The notes under the pieces: model-generated | What the model saw: only the letters and a program-made list of their open reading frames with translations | Databases searched by the model: none | Told to the model about the DNA's origin: nothing | Shown: positions 60,401-64,000 of the stretch, one piece after another | How the letters are laid out: each line of letters begins with the position of its first letter | How positions within the stretch are numbered: position 1 is the stretch's first letter | Position numbers and translations under genes: made by a program | NCBI GenBank assembly: GCA_037176845.1 | Contig: JAYKXP010000106.1 | Coordinates: 106,940-170,939 of the forward strand | Direction of reading: 5' to 3' | Length of the DNA stretch: 64,000 bases | Origin: Paramarasmius palmivorus | Taxonomy: Eukaryota > Basidiomycota > Agaricomycetes > Agaricales > Marasmiaceae

Positions 60401-62107
60401 GGCGGAGGAGAGGAAGGCACGTGAAATTCGCTTGTCGGGGTCGGCTGATTGGGAACGTTGATTACCACTGCGCATTGGGGCGCTGCTCGAGGAAGCGGAG
60501 ACTGAGCTCATTGAAGATGCCAAAGATGATGGTTGGGAAGCTGAAGGCGTACGAGGTTCATCCCCGCTAGGCCGAGGAGTTGAAGGTTCTACGACTATAG
60601 CAGATGTCGTCGGTACCCCACTGGTGGTGGTTGTAAGATCCGTCTGTGACTCTGCCGCTTTTGACGGTTCATCGGTGGTAGCCGCATCAGAAGTAACGTC
60701 AACCTCCATTGGCTTAACCTCATCCCTGTCGACACCTTGTCCGCTGCCAGAAACGGTTTGTTCCTGGGAGTGACTGGTAGGCTTCTCCGTGCTCTCCTTT
60801 TCGTGGACAACATCCATGGCGTCTGTCGTCGATGTCGGTACGACATTCTCTTTCTCCTCTCGACTCTTTTCCTTTTCCTCCTTCTTATCCTTCTTCTCTA
60901 TACCCGTATAACCAGCCAAATCCGAACGAACACGTTTGATAGCCCTTTCAACCCTAACACTCTCCAGATCATCCGTTCGTACTCTCACAAACCTCCGCCA
61001 CACTCGCGTTTGCCGTAAGCCAACCATATTTGATACTGTGGTCAGATATGACGCGAGGGCAGTGGCTTGTACCGAAGGTGCAGGCAGTGAGGCTGCAATG
61101 TCGTTAGAATTGGTGAATGATTGGAATGGATCGTTGACTTCGACTGAGGGTGACTGTGCAGGTGATGGCAGTCCTGAAGCTGTTATGGAAGGTGCTGCAC
61201 TAGAATTATTTGTCCTTCGAGCAAGAGAGGAACGACGGCCTGTTTTATTCGCAGAAGGAGATGCAAGCCTGGAAAGGGTGTTCAGGAAAGCGGATTTCCG
61301 CTTCGCTGGTGTGGTGGCGGGGATAGTAGATGGGTCTAATGGAAGAGCAGGCAGTTTGGCACTTGGGATTGTATCCTGGAGTTTCTGGTGAAGGTCAACC
61401 AGCTCCATGGCAGTTCGAGTAAGGGTCAGGTTATGAGTGGGCGCTGGATGAAGGGTTCGTATAAGCACGCGGTATGATCGTACAAGAAAAGTAAAAAGTA
61501 AGGAGGCCGTGCGTCAGAGTTACACGCATGTGAAAGGGAACCTTGGGTCTACGCCGTCATTCCGCGCGCGGCGCAAGATCGACGGAGAGGAACGACTGAC
61601 AGCCCCACTCGAAGATCATGAAAGAGCGGTGTGAACAGTAGAGGAAAACTCACTCTTTATGTAAATGCTATACGATCTCGCGTCGTGCGGGCTCTCGGCA
61701 ACACTGACGCTCCATGGACCGTCCGCTTCTACACGAACAGGATGTCTTCGAGGTGCAGTATTCATGATGTCTTGTTCTTTGCTTTTGCCCTTGTCTCGTG
61801 TGATACGATGTGATACGGAACGATCTAGACGGCGATCTTGTGCGTCTCTATGTTGGTTCGGAATGGAAGGGGTAACTGAATCGACGACACCAGGTCGGGA
61901 TGGGTGTGGTTGTAGTTGATGATGATGGTGATAAAAGTCTTGCTGCTCGGTCAAGGTATCAACAGTCCGCGAGCTGTCCAAGCTTCTGCGAGAGTCTCGA
62001 GATGATGTCGCCTTGTGGTTGACGTTGAGACCAAAGACAGAAAGGCCGAACCGACTCGACTGGAACTGTGAATTGTTACTGCGGGTCAATGTAGCTGCTA
62101 CGGACAT
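57477..62107 (-). CDS. PX-domain AGC-family serine/threonine kinase, 1,381 aa
   Basis: Seven exons join in frame: 62107-61654, 61443-59972, 59916-59446, 59387-59274, 59219-59149, 59092-59058 and 59005-57477. A phox-homology (PX) domain spans about residues 130-330 (WSVSVAESPHDARSYSIYIK, ELVDLHQKLQDTIPS, SFTNSNDIAASLPAPSVQAT), split by a Ser/Pro-rich insert. A long disordered stretch leads to the kinase domain at about residue 557: VLGKGCAGKVLLVRHK, AMK lysine, YRDLKPENILIGG, DFGLSKEF. A roughly 50-residue insert in the activation loop precedes STFCGTAEYLAPEV, the PDK1-type threonine site. The AGC C-tail follows (PPYIPPIDP, NFDDTFLDM) with a hydrophobic motif FDGYSF near residue 960, then some 400 acidic and Ser-rich residues. 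A PX domain suggests recruitment to phosphoinositide membranes. All catalytic residues are present. The exact orthologue is not named. Confidence 0.92.
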
Positions 62108-64000
62108 GAGTAAAAAGGAAAAGAAAAAAAAACTCACAGAAAGTATGGATCAGACCTTGAGGCAACTGCGTGTACCGGGTGTGTCCTGTTGATATCGAAA
62201 GCACGGTTGCCTCGAGGCTTCCCCTAAGACCAACAGAATCTAGACTTGCGGCCTAACCGCCAATTAAGATGAATACTTTTTGTCGTCGTCGTCGAGCTCT
62301 GCGATGAGCAGCAGAGACAGAAGAGAAGGGGGTAAGGAATGGAATGATACTGGATGCAGATGAAGAATAAGGACGGCGAATGGGGTGTTTCCTCACCAAA
62401 ATTGGGGGTCCAAAAATTGGCAATGACCAAATAAGGTTAGCAATTATATAATTTACTGACAGATTCTCACGGCCAAAACCTTGACCTCCGTCGCTTAGGT
62501 CGGTCGCCTGCAAGTCGCCTGTTTATTGTGTCGCTTAGGCCTCCTTTGTTTCACCAACACTCATCTGCAGCAACACGCAACGCTCGTCTTTTCAAACCTT
62601 TGTCTTTCGTCTCGGATTTTTCATCCTTTTTTCAACTCAGTGTGAGTTTATGTGTCCCTGTGCATATGGATAGATGACAGGAAAAGGAAGGACCTGCCAT
62701 TATTAACTGTCTTTCCTGGAATGGTTATGCTTTCCATAATTCGATATTCAACATGCATAGGATTCTCCCGATATGCGTATCAACCAAGTATCTACACGAA
62801 TCACAACCATCGAATGGATAACTTCTCTCCGCTCTTACCGTTGGCGTTTAAAACCCAGAGTCAACGCTTCCAACCCACTGCCCCCTTAATTCTCCGTACA
62901 GCTGCATAAGCTTGCCTCACACGCCCCCTAGGACTCATCAATCATCTCATCAAGATTCCAGAATCCAAAACCATAAATCCCAAGAACATACATCCATTTA
63001 TGTCCTCTGTGCACCGCCAGCTGCACGTTACGGCAAACCTCTTAGTCTATTCTCACTCTAGACACGAAATGAAATCATCCACAAACAAACAGAACTCTGA
63101 CTCGCTCGCCTATCTAAATTCCCTTCTTTATTATCCTCAGCTCGACTAACCTCCTTCTCCCGCCACTTCCAACTTCCAAGCCTTCACACGACAATTGTCC
63201 TACAAAATACCTCCGTCGACGCTCATCCGCATTTACCGGTCCCCCGAGCACCACTCAACGACGCGACATCACAACATCAAAACGTGCAAACCTGTACCTG
63301 ATTTCCCAACCAACCACACAACTTCCTCCGAGTCCATCCATCTCTGATATCAACCCGTCTTGCTGTAAGCACTTACTCAGACTGATACTCATCCGCGTCC
63401 AAGATCTCCGGAAGAATCAAATTTGAACATATCAAACATTCGACTTCGACTTCGTACAGCAGAACCATTCCTCATGTACATCACGAAAATCAGATGCCAA
63501 AACACTCCTGGTCCTCGAGGCTCGTGAACCCCAATTCGTCAAACCAATTGCGCCATCGCCAGACTCCAACCCATATCCTTCATCCCGTCGCTCGTCATCG
63601 TCATAAACTACATCACCCCGAAAAAAGATGCATGCGAAAGTGGTGCTACGCCCTACGCCCAACCGCCGAGTAACTTTGGACCTTGGGAACGTTTTCTAGG
63701 TCGCCAGTAGAGCATATTTACCGGGAAACGCCGAGTTTATTCCTCGACGCTCATTGACGTCCTTCAGATACTTATCCAAGACTCGAGTATCGGTTTCTGA
63801 ACCTCTTATCGGTGACGCGTTACTGTATGATAGGAAAGCTCAGTCATGCTGTGACGAAGCACTACCCTGTCTAGACCAGATAACAAGCTCGAGAAGTAAG
63901 AACTCTACTTCTTAGCTATCTATGTCACTATTAGGATTGCTTACTACTCCTACTAAAACAGTAGGATACGGACGTGTCGCTACAAGCATTCAGATATGTA
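62108..64000. other. Kinase 5' flank and pyrimidine-rich DNA, no gene called
   Basis: 62,108-62,480 should hold the leader and promoter of the minus-strand kinase. 62,540-63,400 is rich in C and T on the plus strand with a possible leader donor (ctcag|tgtgagttt at about 62,640), as in promoters and leaders of fungal genes, so a plus-strand gene may begin beyond the window. The frame 62,652-62,909 and the minus frame 63,432-63,662 show no family resemblance. Confidence 0.35.

Noticed and set aside
62652..62909. Plus-strand 85-codon frame
   Set aside because: No family resemblance; more likely leader or promoter DNA of a gene beyond the window.

Overview
This window is nuclear DNA of a filamentous basidiomycete, most likely an agaricomycete. 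The protein genes are split by many 48-65 nt GT-AG (occasionally GC-AG) introns. The families are characteristic of mushrooms: F-box-like proteins with an N-terminal coiled coil before a WLSPIRKLPxEIL core, a degenerate kinase-N-lobe-like family, a MULE-type transposon and a sedolisin protease. No rRNA, tRNA, CRISPR array or bacterial-style operon was recognised.

Positions 1-49,250 are a dynamic, duplication-rich region. Its backbone is five copies, all on the plus strand, of one uncharacterised gene (called here the KNL family, for kinase-N-lobe-like), at 992, 13376, 31463, 34936 and 42863. Splicing by hand gives complete frames for three copies: 629, 627 and 705 aa. Copy 1 would be complete (622 aa) but carries a 537-bp MITE in an exon and a 4.7-kb MULE in an intron, each with a perfect 9-bp target duplication. 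Copy 3 is an internal-deletion relic. The spacers between copies are also related to one another and hold decayed genes in a repeated order, so the array grew by segmental duplication of roughly 8-10 kb units. An F-box gene lies in the middle (21954-28872, minus). It is split by a 5,065-bp CACTA-like fold-back element with 1,249-bp inverted arms, and one of those arms was later split by a 1,768-bp probable solo LTR.

Positions 49,280-62,107 are ordinary: an intact F-box gene (plus), then three minus-strand genes for an MFS drug-type transporter, a secreted S53 (tripeptidyl-peptidase-like) protease, and a 1,381-aa PX-domain AGC kinase. From 62,108 to the end I see only the kinase 5' flank and pyrimidine-rich DNA that may be the promoter or leader of a gene beyond the window.

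The most interesting content is the KNL array. Its members mix two kinds of exon 1 with two kinds of C-terminus in all four combinations, show an internal exon duplication, and include copies at different stages of transposon inactivation. Function is unknown. Rapid birth-and-death and mosaic structure are visible; any role, for example in recognition or defence, is speculation.
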